Shown in pieces: positions 8,639-16,716 of a stretch of DNA of 64,000 nucleotides. The DNA comes from Bog-473 sp963836605 (GTDB lineage Bacteria > Actinomycetota > Acidimicrobiia > Acidimicrobiales > RAAP-2). A program made the translations under genes and the position numbers. The notes under the pieces are model-generated. The model was not told the origin of the DNA. It did no database searches and saw nothing but the letters and a program-made list of their open reading frames with translations. The stretch covers positions 248,001 to 312,000 of the forward strand of contig CAWIKB010000009.1 of NCBI GenBank assembly GCA_963836605.1. The letters are read 5' to 3'. Position 1 is the first letter of the stretch. Each line of letters starts with the position of its first letter.

Positions 8639-9399
8639 GGCGTTGACTCCGTAGGTGCCGCGGCCTGGACCTGGGTCGGGGCTGCGCCGGCAGTCGGTGC
8701 GGGGGTGGCGACGTCGGCGTCGTCGGCGTCGGCGTCGGCCAGAGCAGGTGCCGCGCCCTTGGCGGCGAAGGGCGGCACGATACCCCGACGGCGCACCAGC
8801 AGCACGTGGAGGCCGGTGAGGACGACGACGGCTAGGGGGAGGAGCACGATGTGCCACATGAGCATCTGCCCGAAGTTGAGGACGTTGAACAAGGCGCCGG
8901 CCCCGGTTGCGTTGATGCCGTCCTTGGCCTGGGTGGAGATCCATTGGGAGTCGAAATTCTGCTGGGACAGGTAGCCGGTGAACGCGGCGCCAATGGAGAT
9001 GACAAACGTCACGACCCCGGTTATCCAGGTCATTCGCCTGTTCCCGCGCCACGCCGCCATGAAGAACTTCCCCCACAGATGCACGACCATGAAGAAGAAG
9101 AAGGCTTCAACGCTCCACAGGTGGGTCGAGTTCACGAAGAGCCCGACGTTCGACACGTGCCACCAGGTGGGACCCATGACGGCCAGGACACATCCGGTGA
9201 CGATGACCCAGCCGAGACTGACCAGTGTGAGCACTCCGAAGATGTAGATCCACGAGGCCATGTATGCGGGTTGGCTGTCTGGGAGCAGTCGTTCTGGGGG
9301 GAACGCCACCACGGCCGCGTTCCGAACTTTCGCCGTCCACTGATCCGACGTGGGCAGGGTCCTTGGGGTTGTGCCGGGCACTTCGGAGTCGATGCTCAT
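8635..9399 (-). CDS. Cytochrome b (b6-like, short) membrane protein
   Basis: 254 aa from the ATG at 9399. Four membrane segments lie at about 50-75, 97-116, 127-147 and 178-203. Heme ligands are visible as H93/H107 (HX13H, in THLWSVEAFFFFMVVH) and H183/H198 (HX14H, in WHIVLLPLAVVVLTGLH); the 14-residue spacing in the second pair is the cytochrome b6 form rather than the bc1 form. The C-terminus is a long Ala/Pro/Asp-rich tail, encoded by GGCGTC-type repeats. It probably carries two hemes b and moves electrons from menaquinol across the membrane. No Rieske protein or cytochrome c gene lies nearby, so its electron acceptor is unknown. Confidence 0.85.
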   Translation of the reverse strand: MSIDSEVPGTTPRTLPTSDQWTAKVRNAAVVAFPPERLLPDSQPAYMASWIYIFGVLTLVSLGWVIVTGCVLAVMGPTWWHVSNVGLFVNSTHLWSVEAFFFFMVVHLWGKFFMAAWRGNRRMTWITGVVTFVISIGAAFTGYLSQQNFDSQWISTQAKDGINATGAGALFNVLNFGQMLMWHIVLLPLAVVVLTGLHVLLVRRRGIVPPFAAKGAAPALADADADDADVATPAPTAGAAPTQVQAAAPTESTP

Positions 9400-9569
9400 C
9401 GGTTGCGCTTCTTCCTGCCGTGGAACGGAATCAAGATGGCTGCCGCAAAGACCAAGATCATCAGTGCGATCACAACGAGGTTGGCCACCGAGATCTGAAT
9501 GAAACCCCAGTGCACATAGTGTCCGGGCCCGTTGAGATTGATGAGTGCACCGAGGAGAAGGGAAATCAT
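9396..9569 (-). CDS. 57-aa single-span membrane microprotein of the cytochrome b operon
   Basis: A short frame from ATG 9569 to TGA 9396. It overlaps the CBS-protein stop upstream by one base (TGATG) and the cytochrome b start downstream by four (ATGA), so it is locked into the operon by translational coupling on both sides. The product starts MISLLLGALINLNGPGHYVH, then WGFIQISVANL, then a single hydrophobic helix (LVVIALMILVFAAAILIPF), and ends with a basic tail HGRKKRNR, predicting an N-out/C-in topology. Small one-helix subunits (PetL/PetM/PetN type) accompany b6f complexes; this could be an analogue, by inference. It is below the length many gene callers keep. Confidence 0.8.
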   Translation of the reverse strand: MISLLLGALINLNGPGHYVHWGFIQISVANLVVIALMILVFAAAILIPFHGRKKRNR

Positions 9570-9997
9570 CACACCGTGCTCTTCGTGCGGACGATCTCAC
9601 TCGCCACCGGAGTGGTCAGTGCGCCGAGCTCCAGCACCAACCTGACGAGCAGATCGTCGAACGTGATCACGCCTGCAATTTCGCCTTCCTCGAGGACGGG
9701 AAGACGACGGACGCCAATGTCCCTCAGGACCTTGAACGCTTCCAAGATATCGGCCGATCCTTCGATGCTGGTCGGTTGTTCCGTCATAACGGACCTGACA
9801 CTCGAGCGAAGGGGTTGCCCGGTCCCGACTCCTCGAATCACAATGTCCCGATCGGTGACGATTCCCTGCAATTCGTCGCCACTCACCACGAGTAGGGCAC
9901 CCACTCCATGGCGGCCCATCAGACCGGCTGCTTCCTCGAGGGTGCATTCGGGAGGCACCGTGACTGGAGCCTTTTGTAGGCATTCCCTCACCTGCAT
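9569..9997 (-). CDS. CBS-domain pair protein
   Basis: 142 aa made of two CBS motifs: residues about 8-60 (TVPPECTLEEAAGLM, GVGALLVV, GIVTDRDIVIR) and about 72-125 (MTEQPTSIEGSADIL, RRLPVLEEGEIAGVITFDDLL). Such stand-alone pairs bind adenine nucleotides and act as energy sensors. It is the first gene of a four-gene operon with a one-base overlap to the membrane microprotein. The linkage suggests nucleotide-level control of the cytochrome complex (inference). No DNA-binding or enzymatic domain is attached. Confidence 0.88.
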   Translation of the reverse strand: MQVRECLQKAPVTVPPECTLEEAAGLMGRHGVGALLVVSGDELQGIVTDRDIVIRGVGTGQPLRSSVRSVMTEQPTSIEGSADILEAFKVLRDIGVRRLPVLEEGEIAGVITFDDLLVRLVLELGALTTPVASEIVRTKSTV

Positions 9998-10193
9998 GTC
10001 CGGCGTTCCTTTCTCACCTGATCTGACCCTTGTTCACGATGTGTGGACACCAGGGGGTTCTCCAGCCATTGTGCGGGCTCACGGAGCCGCGGTCTAGGGC
10101 CCAAGGTCATCTTCGCCCAACCGCTCGGTGTGGCGCGGGATGGTGAAATGCCACTGCACCGCAAGGCAGCTGAGCCCAGGATCCCGTGCTCGC

Positions 10194-10946
10194 TCAATCC
10201 TGATCCGGCTCGGCATGGTGGACGATGACGCGGCCGGTGACCCGGTCCGCCTTGATTCCGACCAGCGTATGGCGATCGCCGTCGGCCCACGTCTCGAGAT
10301 CGAGTGACGCGAAGCGCTGATACTCTTCGGGATCGGTGATTCGACGTCCTCGTCCGGTCACCAACACGCTCCAGCCCTCGCTCAGAGCCTCATCGACGCG
10401 GTCGGTCTCGAAGCCAACGAAATGTTCCGTGTCGATTCGCTTCGCCTTTGATTCGTCCGTGCTGATGACAACTTCGCCATCGGTGAACTCGAAATTGACA
10501 GGCACCGCCATCGGCCCTCGGCCCGAGACCAGAAGGAGTCGTCCGACCCCCCCGTTCGCCAGGTGCACTTCACATTGCTCTTGGGTCAACTCTTCCAGCA
10601 CAGGGTGACGACCTGCCCGGCCCCGGCCGGGCGGTCGGTCCACCTCACCGCCCAAGAGGACAAGAGGCGACGTGTCCAAGGCGTGAGCCATGAGCAGCAT
10701 GGCCCCAGCGCTCAACGTGGCGTCCGAACTCCGTTCGAAGTAGCGGAGGTACTCGGGATCGATCCCGGAGCGACTGGCCAGCTCCTCCACGCTCATTCCG
10801 AGCTGGTTGCGACGGTGAGCGACCCGGCGGGCGAGGTCCCCGGGGAGCGGCCCGGTTCCACGTCCGTCTTTGGCGGCTTCGTCGCGGCCGGCGGTTTCTC
10901 GGTCTGCAGGATCGCTTGCCAGTGGTTTCGGGGGGCAATTCGTCAT
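10194..10946 (-). CDS. Xre-type HTH fused to pyridoxamine-phosphate-oxidase-like flavin-binding domain
   Basis: About 250 aa from ATG 10946; an earlier in-frame start at 10988 is possible. Residues about 35-95 form a helix-turn-helix of the Xre class (RRNQLGMSVEELASRSGI, then YLRYFERSSDATLS). Residues about 115-245 fit the PNPOx-like split barrel that binds FMN or F420 (NGGVGRLLLVSGRGPMAVPV, then WSVLVTGRGRRITDPEE). Actinobacteria have many such HTH-flavin fusions with unknown targets; redox-controlled transcription is a plausible role, unproven. It stands alone, upstream of the CBS/cytochrome operon on the same strand with about 200 bases between. Confidence 0.8.
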   Translation of the reverse strand: MTNCPPKPLASDPADRETAGRDEAAKDGRGTGPLPGDLARRVAHRRNQLGMSVEELASRSGIDPEYLRYFERSSDATLSAGAMLLMAHALDTSPLVLLGGEVDRPPGRGRAGRHPVLEELTQEQCEVHLANGGVGRLLLVSGRGPMAVPVNFEFTDGEVVISTDESKAKRIDTEHFVGFETDRVDEALSEGWSVLVTGRGRRITDPEEYQRFASLDLETWADGDRHTLVGIKADRVTGRVIVHHAEPDQD

Positions 10947-11079
10947 GGACCCATTGTGGGGCGTCCGCAGCGTCGTGCGCAGGGCCAAACGTCCCGATCC
11001 ATCAGGGTCAGGGTTCCTGGGTCGTCACCGTCTGAGCAGATTGGAGGCCCGAACTGCACGCGGTCCGTGTCGCCCAGGG

Positions 11080-11913
11080 CTAGGCGTCGCGTCGTACCAT
11101 CAGCCATCCGCCGATTCCGAGCGCCGCCGCCGCATACCCGCACAAGACCGCGAGGCCGACCCAGGGGCTGAAGGAGGGAATGAACCCCTGCTGAACGTGC
11201 GTCGTGACGGTGGTCATGGCGCTGCCGATCGTCGCCGGCTCGTATTTTCCGATCACGTCGCGGATTGATGAGGGAAGCGCCTGGGTGATCAGGGGCAGGA
11301 TGAGGAAGACGCCCACGAAGGCGGAGATGGCGCCGGCAGTGTGCCGGATGATGGCGGCCAGGCCCAGGGAGAAGAGTCCCAAAACCGCAACGAAGAGACC
11401 ACCACCGACCACGGCGGACAACACTCCGGGCTGACCGAGCGTTGCGTGCGGCGCTGATCCGCTGAGCAGCATCTGCCCGATGAAGAAGGACGCGAAGGAC
11501 ACCACCTCGCCCACGATCAATGCGACCGCAGCAAAGACGGCCGTCTTGGCCGCCAGGAAGAAGGGCCTATTGGGGACGGCCGCCAGGGTCGCACGGATGG
11601 TGCCCGTTCCGTACTCCGCGCTGATGACCAACACGCCCAAGATCCCAAGCGCCAATTCCCCGAACAAGAGGCCGGTAAGGCTCAGACTGGTGGGGTCGAA
11701 GGTCAGACGGTCGACCAGAGAGGCGTGACTCCACCTGCTTGCTTCGGTTGCTGTGGCCAGGATGCCGATTCCTATGGTGATGGCGACGGTGGCGACAAGG
11801 GTCCAGGTGGTTGAACGGACACTCCGCAACTTGGTCCATTCAGATCGGAGCACCCCACTCGGGCGGTAGTGCGGCGCCGCCGGCGCCGGGATGGTTGAGG
11901 TTATGAGGGTCAT
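11080..11913 (-). CDS. ABC-2 type exporter, membrane subunit
   Basis: 277 aa from ATG 11913. Six hydrophobic segments are spaced as in ABC-2 permeases: about 33-53, 78-103, 118-145, 166-195, 200-220 and 245-270. RSEWTKLRSVRSTTWTLV at the N-terminus and ISAEYGTGTIRATLA in the first loop are typical of the actinobacterial ABC-2 group that follows a CcmA-like ATPase. It starts seven bases after the ATPase stop. Substrate cannot be told; relatives are linked to export of peptides, antibiotics or lipids. Adjacent divergent two-component genes suggest stress-induced control. Confidence 0.88.
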   Translation of the reverse strand: MTLITSTIPAPAAPHYRPSGVLRSEWTKLRSVRSTTWTLVATVAITIGIGILATATEASRWSHASLVDRLTFDPTSLSLTGLLFGELALGILGVLVISAEYGTGTIRATLAAVPNRPFFLAAKTAVFAAVALIVGEVVSFASFFIGQMLLSGSAPHATLGQPGVLSAVVGGGLFVAVLGLFSLGLAAIIRHTAGAISAFVGVFLILPLITQALPSSIRDVIGKYEPATIGSAMTTVTTHVQQGFIPSFSPWVGLAVLCGYAAAALGIGGWLMVRRDA

Positions 11914-11920
11914 TGGTTGC

Positions 11921-12886
11921 TCACTTTCCTGCCGGCGCCAGCCGGTCGTCGGGATGTACGAGGTCGAGGTCGGCGGAGAAGCCACCCTCACCTCGGTACT
12001 CGATGCTGTCTTGGGTAAGTTCCATGAACGCCTCTTCAAGCGATGCCAACTGGGGTGAGAGTTCGTGAAGGGCCAACCGACGGTCGAAGGCAATGTCACC
12101 GATCTCCGACGCGCTGAGCCCCGACACGGAGAGAGATCCACTCTCTTCGACAACGACGCTCGCTCCAGCCGAACGCAACGCCTGACGGAAGTCCTCTGGC
12201 TGGGGCGTGCGAACTTGCACGAACTGCTGCGAGCTCTGGGCTATGAATTCGGCGACCGGCATCTCGGCGATCAGACGGCCACGCCCGATGACCACGAGAT
12301 GATCAGCGGTCAGGGCCATCTCGCTCATGAGGTGACTGGATACAAAGACCGTTCGGCCCTCTTTGCCCAGACCCTTGAGCAGGTTGCGAACCCAACGGAT
12401 ACCTTCAGGATCGAGCCCATTGATGGGTTCGTCGAACAACAGCACACTGGGGTCTCCCAGGAGCGCCGCCGCGATGCCGAGGCGTTGGCCCATTCCGAGT
12501 GAGAAGGTGCCCACCCGCTTACGGGCCACGCTCGAGAGACCAACGATCTCGAGCACTTCGTCGACCCGTGATCGTGGTATGTCATTGGTCTGGGCCAGAA
12601 ACCACAAGTGATGCAGCGCACTCCGCCCTGGGTGAATCGCCTTGGCCTCAAGGAGTGCACCGACCTCGCGCAGGGGCCAGGCCAGGTCGCCGTAGGCCCG
12701 ACCGTTGATCTTGGCCTGTCCGGCATCCGGGTTGTCGAGTCCCATGATCATCCGCATCGTGGTCGACTTCCCGGACCCGTTCGGACCCAGAAAGCCGGTG
12801 ATCTGTCCAGGCTTGACCTCAAATGACAAATCATCGACGGCCAGGGTGTCGCCATAGCGCTTGGTGATGCCGGTGACTTCGATCAT
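11921..12886 (-). CDS. ABC-2 type exporter, ATP-binding subunit
   Basis: 321 aa. Walker A GPNGSGKST (about 33-41), signature FSLGMGQRLG in place of the LSGGQ consensus but usual for the CcmA/DrrA group, Walker B VLLFDEPINGLDPEG and switch His in SSHLMSEM. About 100 residues follow the ATPase core, as in DrrA-like subunits. First gene of a two-gene operon with the permease at 11080-11913. A 235-base divergent region separates it from the histidine kinase gene and holds a perfect palindrome at 13044-13069. Confidence 0.92.
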   Translation of the reverse strand: MIEVTGITKRYGDTLAVDDLSFEVKPGQITGFLGPNGSGKSTTMRMIMGLDNPDAGQAKINGRAYGDLAWPLREVGALLEAKAIHPGRSALHHLWFLAQTNDIPRSRVDEVLEIVGLSSVARKRVGTFSLGMGQRLGIAAALLGDPSVLLFDEPINGLDPEGIRWVRNLLKGLGKEGRTVFVSSHLMSEMALTADHLVVIGRGRLIAEMPVAEFIAQSSQQFVQVRTPQPEDFRQALRSAGASVVVEESGSLSVSGLSASEIGDIAFDRRLALHELSPQLASLEEAFMELTQDSIEYRGEGGFSADLDLVHPDDRLAPAGK

Positions 12887-13043
12887 CTGTCGCTCCTCAG
12901 TGCGTGGATTCGTGCCTGACTTGTGTGGGCAGAATCGCTCACACCTCTACATCCATGGTGACGCCACCTCCCGGTCATGTCGTCGCCCATGAGGACTCTT
13001 CGAGTCCCCGCCTGAGGTGTAGTTGCCGGCCTTTCGGCGGTTG

Positions 13044-13069
13044 CCGCGTACATCGCAGGATGTACGCGG
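13044..13069. promoter_or_regulatory. Perfect palindrome between ABC exporter and two-component system
   Basis: CCGCGTACATC and GATGTACGCGG form 11-bp perfect arms around a GCAG spacer. It lies 52 bases before the histidine kinase start and about 160 bases before the divergent ABC ATPase start. TACATC-N4-GATGTA dyads are of the kind bound by NarL/LuxR-class response regulators, so the adjacent DesR-like regulator is the first candidate binder (inference). A stem-loop in RNA is the alternative. Confidence 0.6.
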
Positions 13070-13121
13070 CCGACGACCAGGGGGTGATGCGGGAGGGGGA
13101 GCAGCTGGGTAGCGTCAAGAC

Positions 13122-14351
13122 ATGGCGTTGCCTATCGGGGCCCCCGACCCTCGCCCTCCCTTTCTGCAACGGGTCACACCGCGTCAATGGTTGGCGATCG
13201 ATCTTGGCTTGTCGGTGTTGTTCTTCCTGGGTGGCCTCGCCAGTCTCTTGGTGCACGATCACGGGAACCCTCATCCACAGCACGTCGAGCTCCTCGCTCT
13301 CGCGCTGTGTTTCGCCACGTTTCCCATCGCCGTCCGTCGGAGATACCCAATTCCGGTACTCATCGTGGTCACGGGCGCTCTGGCCATGGCCACGATGCTC
13401 GGCCAGAGTCTCGCCGGACTGCCGGTGGTTGCCCTGCCGCTCTACATCGTTGCCACGCATTACAATCGGCGAACCTCCTTCCTCGCCCTGTGCGCGGTCG
13501 AGCTGGCCCTCCTGTCATCGCTCGGAATTGCGGCCCTCTTGCGGCCGACGCGAGGGGACGTCACCTTCAGCATGTTCTTGGCCGGAGCGACGTGGTTTGT
13601 CGGCGACAGCGTTCGTGCGCGACGCACCTACATCTCGGGGCTCACGTTGCAAGCGGAACAGCGTCAACAGAGAGAGATCGAACTGGCCCAGCAGTCTGTT
13701 GCCGAGGAGCGTCTCCAGATCGCACGTGAGCTCCATGACATCGTCGCACACAGCCTCAGCGTCATCGCGATCCAGTCGGGGGTCGGCCGTCACGTGCTTG
13801 ACATGCAACCCGAGGAAGCCCGTAATGCATTGGCCGCAGTCGAGATGACGAGCCGTTCCGCCCTCGAAGAGCTCCGTCGGGTCCTCAGCGTGTTACGAAG
13901 CGATGACTTCGGCGAGCCCAGCCTCGCTCCGGCTCCGGGTATCGGCGACCTTGATCAGCTGCTTGAACAATTCCGGGCGGCCGGGGTCGTGGTCAAGTTC
14001 GACCAGCGCGGCGAAGTGGTACAGCTTCCGCCAAGCATGGACCTCTCGGTCTATCGCATCGTCCAGGAGGCGCTCACCAACGTCACGAAGCACACGGCGG
14101 GGGCTCGGGCGAACGTTGACCTCCGCTTTGAGGACGGGGCCGTGGTCGTGGACGTCATCGACGACGGTGCCCCCCGACCCAACGGGATCCTCTCGATGCC
14201 GGAGGACGATGAAGAAGCCCGGGCGCATCACGGCATCATCGGCATGCGTGAGCGGGTCTCGGTCTTCGGGGGTTCCCTCAATGCCGGCCCCCGACAGGGG
14301 GGTGGATTCGAGGTTTGCGCCCGCCTACCGCTCCACCCGACGCCACAATGA
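13122..14351 (+). CDS. Sensor histidine kinase, DesK/NarL-partner type
   Basis: 409 aa. Residues about 24-150 hold four to five short hydrophobic helices and no large sensing domain, as in kinases that sense membrane state or a neighbouring ABC transporter. The HisKA_3 box is RELHDIVAHSLSVIAIQ with the phosphorylated His at about 205. The ATPase part has NVTKHTAGA (N box), DDGAPRPNG (G1-like) and HGIIGMRERVSVFGG (G2). The stop overlaps the response-regulator start by four bases. The kinase is divergent from the ABC-2 exporter operon and probably controls it. Confidence 0.92.
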   Translation: MALPIGAPDPRPPFLQRVTPRQWLAIDLGLSVLFFLGGLASLLVHDHGNPHPQHVELLALALCFATFPIAVRRRYPIPVLIVVTGALAMATMLGQSLAGLPVVALPLYIVATHYNRRTSFLALCAVELALLSSLGIAALLRPTRGDVTFSMFLAGATWFVGDSVRARRTYISGLTLQAEQRQQREIELAQQSVAEERLQIARELHDIVAHSLSVIAIQSGVGRHVLDMQPEEARNALAAVEMTSRSALEELRRVLSVLRSDDFGEPSLAPAPGIGDLDQLLEQFRAAGVVVKFDQRGEVVQLPPSMDLSVYRIVQEALTNVTKHTAGARANVDLRFEDGAVVVDVIDDGAPRPNGILSMPEDDEEARAHHGIIGMRERVSVFGGSLNAGPRQGGGFEVCARLPLHPTPQ

Positions 14352-15010
14352 CCATCGGTGTGGTGGTGGTGGATGACCAAGCCCTGGTGCGAGGCGGCTT
14401 TCGTGTTCTGGTGGACTCCGCGAGCGATCTCGCCGTCCTTGGCGAAGCTTCCAATGGGGTGGAGGCGGTGGATCTGGTCGACGCCACCCACCCCGACGTG
14501 GTCCTGATGGACGTGCGGATGCCGGCAATGGACGGGATCGAAGCGACGCGCCGGATTCTCGGGTCGCATCATGGACGCCTGCCTCGCGTGTTGATCCTGA
14601 CCACGTTCGACCTCGACGAGTATGTCTACGAGGCCCTACGCGCCGGCGCGAGCGGATTCATGTTGAAGGACACCCCGCCGGCCGACCTGTTGGCTGCGAT
14701 CCGGGTCATCGCCGGAGGTGATGCGCTCTTGGCGCCGAGCGTGACCAGACGGCTGATCGCGGAATTTTCCAGCCGGGAGGCCAGGCCCCCTCGACCGACC
14801 GAGGTTCTCGATACGTTGACCGTTCGGGAACGCGAAGTCTTTGCCTGCGTCGCCAAGGGCATGTCAAACCAGGAATTGGCCGAAGAGCTGCATATGAGTG
14901 CGGCTACCGCGAAGACGCATGTCAGCCGCGTTCTCATGAAGCTGAATGCACGTGATCGGGCCCAGTTGGTGGTCATCGCCTATGAAACGGGATTTACGAC
15001 TCCACGTTGA
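14348..15010 (+). CDS. Response regulator, NarL/LuxR family
   Basis: 220 aa from ATG 14348 (ATGA overlap with the kinase stop). Receiver domain at 1-120 with acidic pair VVDDQ, phospho-acceptor Asp55 in VVLMDVRMPAMDG, Thr in LILTTF and Lys in FMLKDTPP. C-terminal LuxR HTH at about 155-215 (LTVREREVFACVAKGMSNQE, then AATAKTHVSRVLMKL). It should bind DNA dyads near its own genes; the palindrome at 13044-13069 is the best local candidate. Confidence 0.95.
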   Translation: MTIGVVVVDDQALVRGGFRVLVDSASDLAVLGEASNGVEAVDLVDATHPDVVLMDVRMPAMDGIEATRRILGSHHGRLPRVLILTTFDLDEYVYEALRAGASGFMLKDTPPADLLAAIRVIAGGDALLAPSVTRRLIAEFSSREARPPRPTEVLDTLTVREREVFACVAKGMSNQELAEELHMSAATAKTHVSRVLMKLNARDRAQLVVIAYETGFTTPR

Positions 15011-15271
15011 GGTCGTGCGGCTGCCGAGGGATGGAAGTAGATCCGGCGAGATGGCCATCGTCCACACGGCGATATTCGGCACGTTCGGCCTCCCTCCCCC
15101 AGACGAGAATCGATCTGGGCGGCAGCGACAATGCATGTGACCTGCCCGATCAAAGATGGGCTGGGTCAGGTAGTAGGGTGCGCTATCAGTCCACTTCGAA
15201 CTCGGCGACGGGAACTTCGGGCGCTGAGCTTCTCGGATCATCCGGATGGGCGCGGCGATTCCGTTCTCCAC

Positions 15272-15919
15272 ATGCCCTCGGCCCGCCTCGTCTTGGGTCA
15301 TGCAATGCCCATCGTGCTCGAGAGCGTGGTGGCCCCTGTCGCCGCCTACTACCTGGTGCTTCTGGTGGCAGGTTTTCGTGGAGCGCTGCTGGGCGCGTTG
15401 GTCTGGTCGTTGTCCGTCGTAATTCGCCGTCTCGTCCGCCATGAGCGGGTTTCGACCCTGCTCCTCGTCGGCACGGCACTGCTGATGATCCGGACGACAA
15501 TCTCGTTCATCACCGGCAGCGAGTTCCTCTACTTCATTCAGCCCACCGCAAGTACGTTCCTGGCCTCGCTGGTTCTGGTCTGTTCAGCCCTGCTGGGTCG
15601 GCCGTTCACCCAACGGTTCACCCACGACTTTTGTCCTCTGGGGTCCGAACTTCTCGCCCGGTCCACGGTGCACCGATTCTTCGTTCGGGTCTCATTCCTG
15701 TGGGCGATTGCCATGTTCCTCAACGGGGCCGTCGTCCTGTGGCTTCTGCTTACCGCGCCCGCCAACGCCTTCCCAATCGAGCGCACCGGCATCTCTGTGT
15801 CGCTCACCGCGGGGGCGATCGCGCTGTCCATCTGGTGGTTCGTCCGGTCCATGCGCCGAGATGGCATCACTATCCGGTTTGGCGCAGATACTCGGATGGC
15901 CGCAGCGTCATCGACCTGA
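15272..15919 (+). CDS. VC0807-like integral membrane protein
   Basis: 215 aa from ATG 15272; the open frame reaches back to 15131 but that part has no family character. Five to six transmembrane helices are apparent (about 10-30, 32-50, 60-80, 88-108, 138-165 and 178-198), with VWSLSVVIRRLVRHERVS and a FTHDFCPLG loop resembling the poorly characterised VC0807/septation-protein-like family. No catalytic motif. It stands alone between the response regulator and a short metallopeptidase-like gene. Function unknown. Confidence 0.65.
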   Translation: MPSARLVLGHAMPIVLESVVAPVAAYYLVLLVAGFRGALLGALVWSLSVVIRRLVRHERVSTLLLVGTALLMIRTTISFITGSEFLYFIQPTASTFLASLVLVCSALLGRPFTQRFTHDFCPLGSELLARSTVHRFFVRVSFLWAIAMFLNGAVVLWLLLTAPANAFPIERTGISVSLTAGAIALSIWWFVRSMRRDGITIRFGADTRMAAASST

Positions 15920-16336
15920 CCATTGGAGTCGGCCCTACATCACGCGGAGGGCCAATGCCCGCGAGTCGGACCCATAGCCATAGGGCGCCGGTGAACGCCG
16001 TCCGAAGCTGAAGGTCGGGAAATTCTGCGCATGGGCAACTCGGGTGGCGGGCCCTCGCCGCCCACCGGCCTGTCGGGCGCGACCCGGCGCAGGGGCACGC
16101 GAAAGCCAGCGCGCCGGCCGTGGATGTTTCGGGAGTGTTACATGCTCCGCTTCGACAGCCGTTGAGCTTGCGCTGCCTATTGTCGTCCGGTCAATCTTCC
16201 AATGTGGAACTTCTGAGAGCGACCATCGCTACGACCGAGTGACGATGACAGCCTCAATCGCGCCCTCCCAGCCACAGCGCTTTCTCGATCCCCACCTGGG
16301 ACAATTCAGCGCGCCCGACGAGGCCTGGGTGGACTT
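15920..16336. other. Intergenic stretch with one doubtful short frame
   Basis: No gene with family character was seen. A plus-strand frame from about 16248 to 16340 would encode some 30 residues (starting MTASIAPSQPQRFLD) and ends with a GTGA overlap with the next gene, so it could be a coupled leader; a longer version from 16044 has arginine/serine-rich sequence typical of shadow frames. No terminator hairpin or operator was recognised. Confidence 0.4.
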
Positions 16337-16687
16337 GTGAAGGTCCGTCCCGGGCCCTATCGGCCGGAACGGTTCGGGTTCGACCCGGCCATCTGCTGGG
16401 GTGTCCATCTCGGAGGCTGCGTCGAGATGGGTCCCGCCGAGGTGCACAAGCAGGTCCATTTGGCCGGTCATGCCCACACCAATCGCAGCTGTCAATGGAG
16501 GGGCTGGATCTGCATCATTGACCCGGCCGAAGCGTTCACCCGCCTGGGCAATCCCAGCCGCCTCCTGCTCCACGAATATGCCCACCTCATCTGCGGGGAT
16601 GCAGTGGGACACGGCGCCGAGTGGAAGCTCGTCGTCGCCGAATTGGGCGCAGGCTCCGAAGCCAAGAGGTATGCGAGGGCGAAATGA
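16337..16687 (+). CDS. Short HExxH metallopeptidase-like protein
   Basis: 116 aa from a GTG at 16337. LLLHEYAHLICGDAVGHG contains HEYAH, the zinc-binding HExxH helix, followed ten residues later by GHGAEWK, where the His can be the third ligand, as in SprT/WLM-like small metallopeptidases. Two cysteine-containing segments precede it (AICWGVHLGGC and RSCQWRGWIC). There is no signal peptide, so a cytoplasmic place is likely. Composition and the motif argue that this is a real gene, although it is short and the family could not be named exactly. Confidence 0.6.
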   Translation: MKVRPGPYRPERFGFDPAICWGVHLGGCVEMGPAEVHKQVHLAGHAHTNRSCQWRGWICIIDPAEAFTRLGNPSRLLLHEYAHLICGDAVGHGAEWKLVVAELGAGSEAKRYARAK

Positions 16688-16716
16688 GAACGGGTCGGTG
16701 AGCGCGCCCAATTTGG

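Noticed and set aside
13021..13043. Short CCGGCC/GGCGG self-complementary stretch beside the 13044 dyad
   Set aside because: Arms are too short and GC-rich to stand out from background.
16044..16247. Upstream part of a 98-codon frame before the metallopeptidase-like gene
   Set aside because: Arg/Ala/Ser-rich with no family character; only the last 30 codons could be a coupled leader.
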